Under the pieces are notes generated by a model, which was not told the origin of the DNA, did not search any database, and saw only the letters and a program-made list of their open reading frames with translations. From Drosophila persimilis (Eukaryota > Arthropoda > Insecta > Diptera > Drosophilidae), in NCBI RefSeq assembly GCF_003286085.1, contig NW_020825294.1, forward strand, positions 9,114,001 through 9,178,000: a stretch of DNA of 64,000 nt. The letters run 5' to 3'. Below are positions 20,415-31,855 of this stretch, one piece after another (the stretch's first letter is position 1; each line of letters starts with the position of its first letter). The position numbers and the translations under genes are program-made.

Positions 20415-22007
20415 TCAGATCGCATGTAGGCCACGTCCGCGTGCTCCCCGACTGACTCGAACAGCCCGGCCTTCTCCTTGGGGATCCTCCGGCAGCTTGC
20501 CGAGCACCTGCAGCATTCGCTGATAGAGCATCTTCCGTACATCGATGGCCCAGAGGAAGTCCATGTGGTTGAACTCTTTCACGGGCACCAAGTACTTGCC
20601 TGTCACATTCCCCAGATCGTCGCACATCGACTCCACGTCGCGGGGATGGCAGAGCAAGTCGTTCGTGGAGTAGTACACAAAGGTGGGCACTGTCACCAGG
20701 CTGAGGTTGTACCGCGGCGGCTGGTGGTCCCTGTACAGAAGCATGTTTTTGTTGGAGCTGTAGCTGTAGGGGGCAAAGCGGCCGCTCTTGATGATCTGTA
20801 TGAAGTGCTTCACCTGCTTGGCGGCCACTCCGGCCGGGTAATGACCCAGGATAACGGGGAACATTTTCTAAAACGTATACAGATAAAGTGAGTTTAGAGC
20901 GCTCTTTGCTTGTAGGTCTCTTTGTCTCGTATTACCCTGTTGAACTCATTCCAGTTGCGTCCTACTATCCCAAAGACAGCCTCGATGCACAGTCGCTCCG
21001 TCTCCTCGGTCATGCGGCACAGGAAACGGAACTCTCCGTTGAACATTTCTCTGATGGAGCTACCCACCAAACTCTAAATTTGTTATATTTGGAAAGGGAA
21101 TTTCACTGAGATCTTATGAGGGTATGCACTGTCCTACTCACATTGAAATACAGGCTTATGGCTCGTATGTAGGGATGGTCTTCGGTCTCTTTGGCGTAGA
21201 CTGCCGGCGCCAGCGCCTGCATGGAGATGACTTTCTCGTTGTATGTCGGGCGCATCGAGCACATCACGAAGAACGAGGTGCAGCCCTGGGAGTGTCCGGC
21301 GTAGTGCAGCCGCTTGAAGCCGGTGACCTTTAGCACATAATCGATCATTGCTGGCAGGTCGTACATGCCTATCTCGTGCCAGCTGAAGTCCCAGAACTTG
21401 GACTCGTCCGGGTCGAGGCTGGTATGATTCCTCGAGTAGCGATTACCGCGTGCGTTCCCCAGCCAGACGTCGTAGTTGTGGTCAGCCAGCAAATATGCTG
21501 CGGGGTACGAATGGGGGTAATCAGAGGCCCATTAATCAGAAATCCCACGCGATGCACTCACCCAGGCTCACGTTGGGGCCCATTACCACGAAACCCGCCG
21601 AGCTGTCCACAAGTCCGTGCTGGAGCAGGAAGGGCTGGGAGCCCTGACTGCGAATGCGGTGCATTGTCAGGATGTACCCGTCCTCGGTGGTCACATGATG
21701 CACTTCCGCCTCATAGCCGTACTTGGCAATTAATTTGTCCTGTTGATGAAATGTGTATGAGACAGGGCTGGCAACGATGACGAGGCCTGGTCGTTAATCT
21801 TCCTACCACACTGAGACTCGAGTCCTGCTTGATGTTCTTACGCTGCAGCTTCTCCTCGAAGGTCTCGTCCTCCACGCTCTCCTCCTCCTCCTCTTCCTCC
21901 TCCTCCTCCTCGTCTTCGTCTCCGCCTATCAACTGGGCGTGGGTCCGATTTATAAAGACGCACAGACCCAGCAGCAAAATCAGGTGCAGCTTTAGTTTTT
22001 GGCGCAT
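20415..22007 (-). CDS. Acid lipase (lysosomal-acid-lipase/gastric family), secreted
   Basis: Five exons on the minus strand: 22007-21807, 21739-21562, 21497-21142, 21073-20936 and 20867-20415; all junctions are GT-AG with matching phases, giving 441 residues. A signal peptide (about residues 1-24) is followed by a 15-residue Asp/Glu run unusual for the family. The alpha/beta-hydrolase core is intact: FLLQHGLVDSS oxyanion loop, YDVWLGNARGNRYSR, FWDFSWHEIGMYDLPA, nucleophile elbow GHSQG, Asp in YYSTNDLL and His in FNHMDFLW. It should hydrolyse neutral lipids or esters, probably extracellularly or in gut lumen or lysosomes. The C-terminus looks frameshifted: the current frame ends in an Arg/Gly-rich tail at 20415. 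The +1-shifted frame after about 20485 continues with a family-like sequence (ESVGEHADVAYMRSERI) to a stop at 20381-20383. It is tandem to a second lipase on the same strand. Confidence 0.85.
21840..21925. repeat. CTC/CTT microsatellite coding for the acidic run of the first lipase
   Basis: Imperfect (CTC)n tract on +, densest at about 21880-21925, read on - as a long Glu/Asp stretch just after the signal peptide. Length variation here would alter the mature N-terminus without breaking the frame. Confidence 0.7.
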
Positions 22008-22842
22008 CTTTTGGCTTGCGTTACGAAATCTGCTCAAGACGAAAGTGAAATCCGTGGACTCTCTCTGTCTCTGATTGGAGTCTCAACCTGAACGCTGGGC
22101 GGCGCGAACCCAACTGAAAGTCGAACCCCGAGCCGAAAACTGTCAATGGCCCAGACCGTCGGCAAACGCAAACCTCAGCGGAGGCCCTACCGATGCCGAA
22201 ATACGCAATACCCAATACCCCAAAACTTTCGATCAGACATATCCAACAACAACATTGCGTACTGGTACTGTGACGTGTTACCAGGTCGTGTTTACCTTTC
22301 GATTGCGTTTTTCGGCTGGGGACAGTTAATTAAACGTGGTGCGGTGTCTTTGGGGGTATAGCTGCGGGCATTTGGGATGCGTGGGGCGTCGCAATCAGAA
22401 ACGAACAATTAATCAGGTGCAGTGCAACAGTGAAGCTTCGAGTGGGTTGTACTTTCTTATCAAGAAATTCTATTAGCGTCCAATTATAATTCCAGCAAGC
22501 GACAAGTCGTAGAAGCCAGGTATTTACAACCCAAACCTCGTTGGCCAAAGCCTCCAGCCGTCGCGGCGTTGTAGGTCAAATTGAGCAGCACAAAAGGCAA
22601 GGGAAACAGATAAATTTGTTGTTTACGATCAAAAGAAAGTAAGAGTGTCGACCAGTGGACGCTTTTGGCTTTTGCCTTTTGGTATTATACTTTTATTTTG
22701 CTTTTTATGGCCAGGCAGCCGCATTACATAATTGGCATTTGGGCTGGCTGCCAAGACAAATAAACCATTTCGCTGGGTAATTATTTTTGTTATTCGTATA
22801 TTGGGGCGACTCAATGACCGCCTTTGATGACCCAACTGTTCG
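22008..22842. other. Spacer between the two acid lipase genes
   Basis: No gene recognised. It contains the upstream region of the first lipase and, at 22692-22697, an AATAAA on the minus strand that fits the 3' end of the second lipase. Confidence 0.5.
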
Positions 22843-23721
22843 CTATTCAATTATATATGATAATTTACCCTCGAGAAACTTTTCCATTGACTCGATTAAC
22901 TTGTCGTTGACCAGAGTCTTGACCTCGGAAGAGATAAGGAAGTCGAAGTGATTGAATTTCGGAGACTCGATTCTCCTTACGCTCCTCACAGAGCTCATCA
23001 TGCGGGCGTAGATCCCGTGCACTCCTTCCGGCGTGGCTATCGCATCTGTTTCTCCGAAGTACAGTATAGTCGGCACACTGATCTGGCTGAGATTGTACCG
23101 CAAGGCCTCTACTCCATTGTAGACCTGCATGTTCTGAATCGGCCCATAGTCGTAGGCGATAAAGTCTCCAGACTTCCAGATCTGCTGCAGATGCTGTATC
23201 TCCCGAGCGGAACCCCCCTGCAGCAGGTATTCATAGTTGAAGGCATCCAGGAGCTGATAAATACAAAGGTATGACATGTGTATTACCGGCCTTATTTCAG
23301 TGTCAGCTATGGGGTTACCCTTTTGTTGCTTTGGGCGCTTCCTGCCAACCGTTTGGTGTAATATTCACACTGATCCTGTTTGCTCTGGCATCTTTTTCGG
23401 AAGTATCCCGGTGGAAAAATTTCAAACTTGTTCGACTTTTGACGTTTCTGAAAAAACAGTTTGTTCCGATTCTGATCTTCATCTCCCACTTTATTCATGT
23501 AACCCTTCCATAGTGAACTTTCCTCAGAAGTTCCTCTGAAAGCTGGCCGCAAATCTAATATGGCTGTTCACATACGATCCAACGATCCACAAAAGCTCAG
23601 AACAGCTGTTCTGGTGTGCTTTCCCCAGACCTATCATCCACCACAACCATTTTCAAATCAACCCAGGGGGTTATCACCAAGCAAACAGTCTATTTTTGTA
23701 TCTCTCCCTCTTTCGCTATCT

Positions 23722-23793
<72 letters not shown>

Positions 23794-26222
23794 AAGCAAT
23801 CTCTATATTTCTCTACCAGAGTCTGGGTCAGGCGAAGTCAATCTATTATCAGCTGCTCTAGTATCAGTGCCGAGCTCTGTATCTGTCTAATTCTTTGGCT
23901 TGGTCCCAGTCTTCGCGTGATGTTCAAGCTAAGCAATCGACTAAAACAGACCTGGGTTCTGCGCCCAACCCTGGGCGGACTACGCCACGCCTCTTCGGCA
24001 GGCGAGGGAAACCGCACGGCCCTCTACGATTTCCACGTGCAGAAGGGGGGAAAAATCGTCAACTTTGGGGGCTATGCGCTGCCAGTGCAATACTCTGACC
24101 AGAGCATCATCGCCTCGCATCTGCACACCCGGAGTGTGGGCTCCATCTTCGATGTATCGCATATGCTCCAGACCTACGTGAGGGGCAAAGATGCTGCTGC
24201 CTGTCTGGAGTCTGTGTGTACGGCGGACATCTTAGGTACTCCGGAGGGTAGTGGAACCCTCACGGTTTTCACCAATGACCAAGGCGGCATTCTGGACGAT
24301 CTCATTGTGAACAAGGTCAGCGAGAAGGAGCTGTATGTTGTCTCCAATGCCGCTATGAAGCAGCAGGATATGAATATAATCAGTGCGGCTGCGGTATGGC
24401 ATAATTATAGAGATTTTAGGAAGAACCAATTCTACATATTTGCATTTACTTTCAGTCATCCTTCAAGTCACAGGGCAGGGACGTTTCCGTTGAGTTCCTA
24501 ACACCTTCGGACCAGTCCCTGATTGCCGTACAAGGCCCGCGAGTGGCTGCGGAACTAGCCAAGCTGCTGGCTCCAACTACAGCCCTAGACCAACTCTACT
24601 TTATGCAATCCTTCGTCGGCACTTTGGCAGGCATCCCCAATGTGAGGATTACGAGATGTGGCTACACCGGGGAGGATGGAGTGGAGATATCGGTGGCTTC
24701 TGGCCACGTACAGGCCCTCACCGAAGCTCTCTTGGCTAATGGAATCCTTAAGCTGGCCGGCCTGGGAGCCAGAGATTCGCTACGGCTGGAGGCAGGTCTC
24801 TGTCTCTACGGCAGCGACATCGATGCCCAAACTACACCTGTGGAGGCAGCTTTGGCCTGGCTAGTGGCCAAAAGACGTCGAGCAGCACGCGACTTTCCAG
24901 GCGCTGATGTGGTTCTCAGCCAACTGAAAGGAGGAGTTCAGAGGCGCCGCGTGGGCCTACAAATGCTGGGAGCAAAACCTCCGCCAGCCCGCTCAGGCGT
25001 GGCCATCTTCAGTGGGGGCCAACAGGTGGGCCAGGTGACCAGTGGCTGCCCAAGTCCCAGCACTGGTCGCAACATAGCCATGGGCTATGTGTCGGAGTCG
25101 CTGAAGGCGCCTGGAAGCAGGGTGGAGCTCAAAGTGCGCGATAAGGTCTATGAGGCAGAGATTACGAAAACGCCGTTTGTCAAAGCTAATTACTACAATA
25201 AACCAAAGATATAGAGCCGGATGAAGGAACATGGAACCTGGAACCTGTGGGCGGAATGGGGCTTGGTACAGCCGAAGGGAAAGCAAAAGTGTATGTTCGA
25301 TGCGAAACCATCGAGACAGGAGAGGGCATAACAAGATTATTACAGCGTCCGCTAATTACCTTGACAAACTTCATGAGGCTGCGCACCTGTGCGGAGTCGA
25401 AACGCACCTGTCCATGCAGCCGGGCGAGGGGCGCCAGAGCCTGCATGAGCTGGATGCGTTGATTGAAGCGCGGATGCATCGAGCAGAGCACCAGGAACGC
25501 ATTGAAGGCCTGCATATCGAACGGAGGATGAAGCCATGTTTAGGGAAGGGCACCACCGGACAAACTCCGCTCACCTGCGAGTGTCCAATTAGCAGCACTT
25601 GGCGCGGTGGCTCCTCTTTATCCGCTCCGCTGGACTCCTGCTCGCCGCCAGTGACCTCTGCCATGCGGTCAATTATGGCGGGCAAGTCGTAGGTGCCATG
25701 CTCGTGGAAGCTGAAGCGCCAAAAATCTGCCATGACATCGGTCAGTTCGAGGTGACGGCGCCCGTATGGTGAGGCCCCCCGCAGATTCGCCAGCCACACG
25801 TCGTACTGGAGCTGGTGCAGCTGAAAAGCTGCCCAATGCTTAGTTGGATACCCAGGCACAAGGGGCGTACTCGCTCACCCAAACTCTTGTCGGGCCCTAG
25901 GCAGACCCAGCCCAGCGAGGATCCCAGCAGTCCATGGACCAGCAGCACAGTGCGTGCCCCGGGCCGCGGCAGTCGTTGCAGCTGTAGCTGATAGCCATCC
26001 GCGGTAGTCACATTATACAGTTCATGGCTTACGTTGTGGGCCTCCAGCCAGTCGAGCTACATGGGAATTAAGCAGAGGAGACAGTGGCAATGTCGCTGAG
26101 GAATGGGTCCTGGTACTTACCGTCGTCCACCTGTAATGCGGTTCCGATTGGCTAGCGGTGTTTATTTGAACGCAGGTGATGAACATCACGGGGGCGACAA
26201 TGATCCAGCCTATCTCCGTCAT
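22843..26222 (-). CDS. Acid lipase paralogue with variant nucleophile elbow and a nested gene
   Basis: Six exons on the minus strand: 26222-26121, 26056-25879, 25828-25575, 25509-25360, 23447-23319 and 23253-22843. All are GT-AG and phase-consistent, giving 407 residues. Signal peptide about residues 1-24. Family landmarks: VLLVHGLLGSS, YDVWLANLRG, FWRFSFHEHGTYDLPAI, GHSQ at the nucleophile, ALAPLA, the Cys-rich lid segment KFEIFPPGYFRKRC, YFGETDA and FNHFDFL. The elbow reads GHSQA instead of GHSQG, and an intron of 65 bp splits it directly after GHSQ. A 16-residue charged insertion precedes it. Exon 2 has the same length (178 nt) and phase as in the neighbouring lipase, showing common descent. 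The intron 23448-25359 contains the complete AMT gene on the opposite strand. Catalysis is plausible but may be altered. Confidence 0.8.
23720..23803. repeat. CT-rich microsatellite upstream of AMT
   Basis: (CT)n interrupted by CTAT units, roughly 80 bp. It lies 110-200 bases before the AMT start codon, probably in its 5' leader or promoter and within the intron of the second lipase. (CT)n/(GA)n tracts can bind GAGA factor, but this is inference. Confidence 0.8.
23920..25214 (+). CDS. CG6415: Aminomethyltransferase, mitochondrial glycine cleavage system T protein
   Basis: Two exons, 23920-24393 and 24456-25214, separated by a 62-bp GT-AG intron in phase 0; 410 residues. The Arg/Lys-rich, acid-poor N-terminus (about 25 residues, ending near RHASSAGEG) is a mitochondrial targeting sequence. 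The T-protein fold is recognisable throughout: TALYDFHVQKGGKIVNFGGY, FDVSHM, ADILGTPEGSGTLTVF, the NDQGGILDD folate-site motif, the GYTGEDGVEI motif, GLGARDSLRLEAGLCLYG and the C-terminal glycine-rich GRNIAMGYV. The enzyme transfers the methylene of the H-protein aminomethyl group to tetrahydrofolate, releasing ammonia, in glycine catabolism in the matrix. The gene lies entirely inside an intron of the minus-strand lipase. The D. melanogaster counterpart is, from memory, CG6415. Confidence 0.93.
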
Positions 26223-28699
26223 TTGGTTTGCTCAACTGACTTTCGCGGGGCCCCGACCTTGCTGCTGGCACTAATTGCGGGGCTCTCGATCATCTTTCCA
26301 CTTGGCTTCAGTCCACTGGCCAACAAGAGATTGAAATCGGCTTGCCGAATGTACAGTCCGTTCTCATTCAACAATCACCAAACATACTTCAGTATTCTAG
26401 GCAGAAACTTCCGGTAGTAGAAAATTGGTCTTTAGAATTGCAGATACCCCAAGGATTTGCTTAAGAAATTTATAGAAAACTCTAGCTAAATGGCATCCGA
26501 AATGCTAATAACTGTAAGGATTCGATGATTATTATTCGGTTTGTATTTCTTTCCTGTAGGTAACCAATTTCCGTCAGGAGATTGGAGTATGTATGTAAAT
26601 AACTGTCCAAAAACAAGCTATGGTACAGGGTACTATTGCACTCCAGCGTTCCATGAGTAATAATGTTGTCTATTAGCATACCCGAGGTATCGGGGAGTTG
26701 CCTCCCAATGAGTGCCGCAATTAAATAAAGCTTACCAAAAGCTTAAATAACACAGATTGAATTATGCCAGCGCACCCACATACCTATTTGTACCCGTGTA
26801 GCCTTGCCCGTATCCGAACACATCGGCATCCGCATGGAGTCGCTCACACTTGAATATATACATACAATCCTCGTTGGTCATATCATCCAGTCGTATAAAG
26901 AGAAAACTGCCAAAAGGAAAGGCAACATTTTCGGGTATTCCGACTACAAGATACCTACTGCCTCAAAGTCACATCAACAATGGAACAATAAGGCATATTT
27001 TTAGATACAGATGCAGGTGCATCTTCTTTTCATTACTGCGGCTGAATCTTTGTACTATACATATGTATTTCGAGTCTACTCCCATATGCCCCAGTGTACC
27101 TACACTCGGAATATACCCGGTACAAAAATCAACTCAGAACGAGTGGCAATTGCAATTCAGAAGCAGGACTCCGTCTGCTCTGCGGTAGGGCTGCGCCCCA
27201 CCAATTGCATATTTACTTATCTTCGGGCGATAACAATTGACTGCCGTGGAGTGGCAGTCGGTAAGAAACAAAAATCCCAGCGGACTTTATTAAAATTATC
27301 CAAAAACCGAGCAAAAAAGCGCCAATGGAGATGAATAAAATGCGAATGAATCCCACAAGGGTCAGAAGAAATCGCCAAATGAAATGATACAAAATGGTGA
27401 AGGGAAAAACACCGGTTGGACTGGAGTGGAAAGGCGTGGAGTTGCTGTGGCTGTGGCAGCAAAGCAGACCCCATGCCCACTGGACGCGAGACGGCACAAA
27501 GGGATGGCAGCAGCATATGTCCAGCCGGACTCTCCGGCCGTGTGCAGTCAACAGGATGCGAAAGTGCAGTCGATTAACGGAAGCGCAGAAAGGGTGCGAG
27601 ATCCTTCCTCGCCCCAGACCTCGGACCGAGCATGTCTGCCTGGCTGCGGGGCTGCCCTGGGGTGGGCGTGTCATGTCGGCGCATGCATATGTATTTTTAT
27701 TAAATTTAATAAAGCTGCAATTATGCAATTTACAATTTACTTTTGTGGCATTTGTCACGCCCGCGTCGGAGTCAAAGCGAAATCCAGAGAGTTGGAAATT
27801 AATTTGGCTGCGGTTGCACCAGCGAGAGGCACGAGGAGATTTAAATAAAAAACTTCCACCAGACATTTATGGAGTGAGTGTCCGAATGAGATTCCACTGG
27901 GGGGAACGATTTTCCTTTAAAGGAGTTACATATTTTTAAATGTTTGCTCTCAGAGATCCTCAGAGATGGTCAACCACAACTCGTTATTATATTGGATACA
28001 TTGCATTGGATCAGCTTCAATTCTTAATCAGCATTAAGCTAATATTTTACTCAAGATAAACTTCATTGGAGTTTCTCGAAATTTCTGTAACTCCAACTTC
28101 TGTAATACCACACTCTCCAAATCACATTTGCGCCCTGAAGTTCAAGCCATAAAATCTGCCCAAATTATACGTTTTTATCAGGCATAATGATATTTTGCAC
28201 GCCTCGTAAAACATGAGCCATAAACAGAGAAATCAAGATAAATCAGCACACATCAATTGACATTTTTGGCATTCAACAAAAAGGTGAATAAAGGAGAGAG
28301 CCAACAAAGGGGCCACGACGACAAATTCGACAGCGATTCCGATGCTAAGCGTTCGATAGAAAAATCATTACTTTGAGTAAATAACATCGAGGTAAACAAT
28401 TTTACGGGAAAACAAGAAAAGCCAGACAACAAGACTCACAAAATGAAAATAGTAATGAAAATGGTGGCAAGAAAAAGTCAATCAATCGAGCTTGTTGTTG
28501 CAGGAAATTGTCAAAAATATTGAGAGGCAGTCGGAGAGGCAGTGAATGAAAGGAACCCACACCGAGCCGAGGCACAGACCCCGGCCTGGAGACACTTTGT
28601 ATTATTAAATGGCAGACAGACAAACCGAAAGGTGCCGAGGGTGACAATGGCCATGACGACTATGGCGCCCTCCGTTTCCGCCTTACTTTTCTTTCGCGG

Positions 28700-28757
28700 G
28701 GCCATGTGCCATGTGCCATGTGGCAGGCGGCATGCGGCATGTGGCATGAGGCAGGTG
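28700..28757. repeat. CATGTGGC-type minisatellite
   Basis: About seven degenerate units of 8-9 bp built on GCATGTGG/GCCATGTG. Several contain an E-box CANNTG core. Confidence 0.65.
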
Positions 28758-31700
28758 AAGCACAAACAAAACCGCACACGAAATCAATGTAATTGACGAA
28801 CTGACTGGGCGAGTGAGTGAAAGAATCGTGTCGCTTATTGTGGCAACAGCTCGACAGGGAAGCTCCCCTCGAGCGCGGCTTTTGTTTGTCTTTCAACTCG
28901 ATTGCACGGCAGTTTTCTGCGGCTCTTCCTTTTCCTGTTCCTTTTCCTCCGTGCGATTTCATTCTTTATTCTTATTTTTCCCATGCCTGAATGTGAATTG
29001 CTTCTGAAATGGTTCCGTGCCAGTTCTGTTGACAGTAAAAGCCGCTTAATGATTTCATTTTGTTAGTAAATAAGATTTCTGTTCGTGGGGTAGGTTCGGT
29101 TGCAGAAAGGTACACTCCCGGAAATGGTATTCGAACATGAAAATAAATGTTTTAAAAACAAACAAATATGAGGCAGTAGAACATTTCGAAAGAGGGCTTG
29201 CAGACGGCTTCAGGCCAAGGGTTCATTCCATTACATGCAACACTCATTAGATCTTCTGAATGAATATAATTTGGGTAACATGTGGCATCTTAATTGATAG
29301 TTTCTGGGAATCAAAATCGCAATAAATAGGCACAGAAAACAAACATGTATTCCTTGGTTTTTTAATTCCTTCTTTGGTTTGCAAAAACCACCCCACGGGA
29401 TCCAGCTCGGACCATTTAAGTCCGGGTAAGCTCTAAACAAATCATGGCTCAGAATAAACACAACTTGAGTCTCCATTAGCTATTTCACGAGCATTTCGTG
29501 TGCCAAACTGACTTCCGAATTATGTGCGCCTTTTAAATAAACACAACGGGAATTTCTCAGCGAAACTAGAAGAAAGTTTTTAAATTTCCACCTTTCCGCG
29601 GCCCAACCGAGAAGTGTTTACTGGCCTACCAGCAGCAGCAGCACAGCAGCAGCAAGAAGGGCAAAGTTTTCGCATTTTTGTTTAACATTTTCCAAATGCC
29701 TTTTTATTTTGTTTTTTTCTGCTATGCATAATGGAATTAGTTAAATTTCGCTTTGCAGAAAAACTTTCGCTGAACTTGCGCCAAAAAGTTTGCTTCCTGG
29801 TACCCCCTTTTCGGGAATGTTATGCGTTTCTGATGACGTTGTAGAACCGTTTCCGTTGTGGAGCTTGCAATGGAAACTTTTTTACTTAGAACAACATTGC
29901 CCGACACTCGCTCGAATTTTAATTAAAATATTTATGAATTTGTCTTTCACGGACCAAATTGACAAGAAGCGAAGGCCGAAACGTGCCCCAGCACGTCTTG
30001 ATTGGGCGTCCGAGAGCGAGAGCTGGTCGGAACGGTGATGGTAATTGCAACTAAAAGACGACTGTCCAATTAAGACTGCGAAATCTCTGAACGAGCGAGC
30101 ATAGGCATTTCCGAATAATAACAATTTATTTGCTGTTATTGTCTGGCTGATACGAGGAACGTGTTTCTAAATGCTCTCAGTCGTATAGATGTTTCATTAT
30201 GATATCATTTTAGTGCTCGCAGAGGAACTACATATACTGAGAAGTAATCACGCCCCTGCCACGTCACTCTAGAAATAACCATCTACTACGTACATTGTAC
30301 ACATATGTTAATCCGAGGAAAACCCCCAATTAGCAATAAAGTTCAAGACAATTGCGAGTTCTTATTTCACACAAAAACCAGCTATTATTTACGTTTATTT
30401 GCATATTTATCAAAGTCTGACTAACGAATAGTAATTATGGACTTGTAATACCCTTGCGAAGGGTATAACCATTTTTAGCAGATGTTTACCCCAAATATTT
30501 TCTTTATCGCGATCATCTTGCTGGCTATTCAGGCTTTACTTACTTTGATGTTCAGATATTCTTAGGAGCATTGCATCAGCAAGGGTATCTAAAGCGTTGG
30601 GCCCGAAGCTGGCATGGCTCTCCTCATTTGGTTGTTTCGTGTTCATTACCTGGCGTTTATTGCCAATCCGGGTTCTATAACCGGTATCGTTGGAAGGGAA
30701 AAAAGTATACCTGAAGTTACCCAACAGAATTCAGCTTTGAATTGAGTAATTAACAAATTTGTATTGTGATCGATTGGAAAACAACACTGGGCTCCGAAGA
30801 AATGTTTTTAATAGAGGAGTTCACCCAAATTTGCTCTCTAGCTAGTCGTTGGTTATGCAACCTCCTTAACGAGGGTTTGTCCAATCCAATAGCATTAATA
30901 GAAGCAGCACACATTTGAATCTACGGTCTCAACGTACGAGTAAGTACTGAACATATTGCAAAGCAATTTGCATTTCTTTATGGCCCTCACAATACCTTCC
31001 CACCAACATACGAGCACTCGCAGACCCACTCCAATACCCTTCGCAGTTCACGCAACTGCAAACAGCTAGCAACTTTGCTCAGTTGCCTGCTTTATGTCTT
31101 TTCATTATTGATGGCTTAATTCCGGTTGATTTATTGAGGCCACAAACAACCGGTCAGACGGCTCAGTCGCTCGGTGAGCCATGGCCCAGACTCCGGCCAG
31201 GACCCAGCCAGGATGCCATTTTGTATGCACACGTACCGGGCGGAACCGCAGACCCGCATCTGTGCCAGTGGAGAGAACGTGTTTAATAAACAAGACAAGC
31301 TAATATGCCGCAAAAAATGTTGGTTCCAACAGTGAGACAATTAAGCGAAGTAGACCTGAAAGCCTTCATCGTTTGGGAATGTATTCGAAACTATCGCAGA
31401 CCGAGCAACATTTGTGAAAGGTAACATCTGAACCTGTTAATGAACTGAAGGGAAGCTCCCGATGGCCGGCACTCATTCTATCCTCCATTGATCCATTCAA
31501 AAGGATGAAAAACGGGCTGCACATAGAGACTTGAAAAATGCACAGCAGCTCCAAGAGAATTTGCAACAGAATCGAATCCAAACTCGATTTGCGCACGGTA
31601 ATTAAAATTTAATCATTGGACATTAGTGCTCGTTCTTACACACAGATGCACCCGTACCGTCGGACCCCTCCAGGGTGGTTGTCAAGAGCAATTTAGCGAG

Positions 31701-31824
31701 CGGGAAGGACTGGGAGGGGACTAGACCGAATGAATAGAGCTACGTACATATGCACACGGATGAGTGAGAGTTCGGTAGTCGGTGGCCAGTGAAATGCGCT
31801 CTTTTGAGGTTTGGCCACGTACAC

Positions 31825-31855
31825 GTATCTGTACCTGTATCTGTATCTGTATCTG
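31825..31855. repeat. (TATCTG)n microsatellite
   Basis: About five hexamer units, the second with a C/A variant (TACCTG). Confidence 0.7.

Noticed and set aside
27213..27939. Long overlapping open frames on both strands (up to 217 codons)
   Set aside because: Frames on both strands are open at once, begin without a credible ATG, contain no domain or signal peptide, and lie in a locally GC-richer patch where stops are rare.
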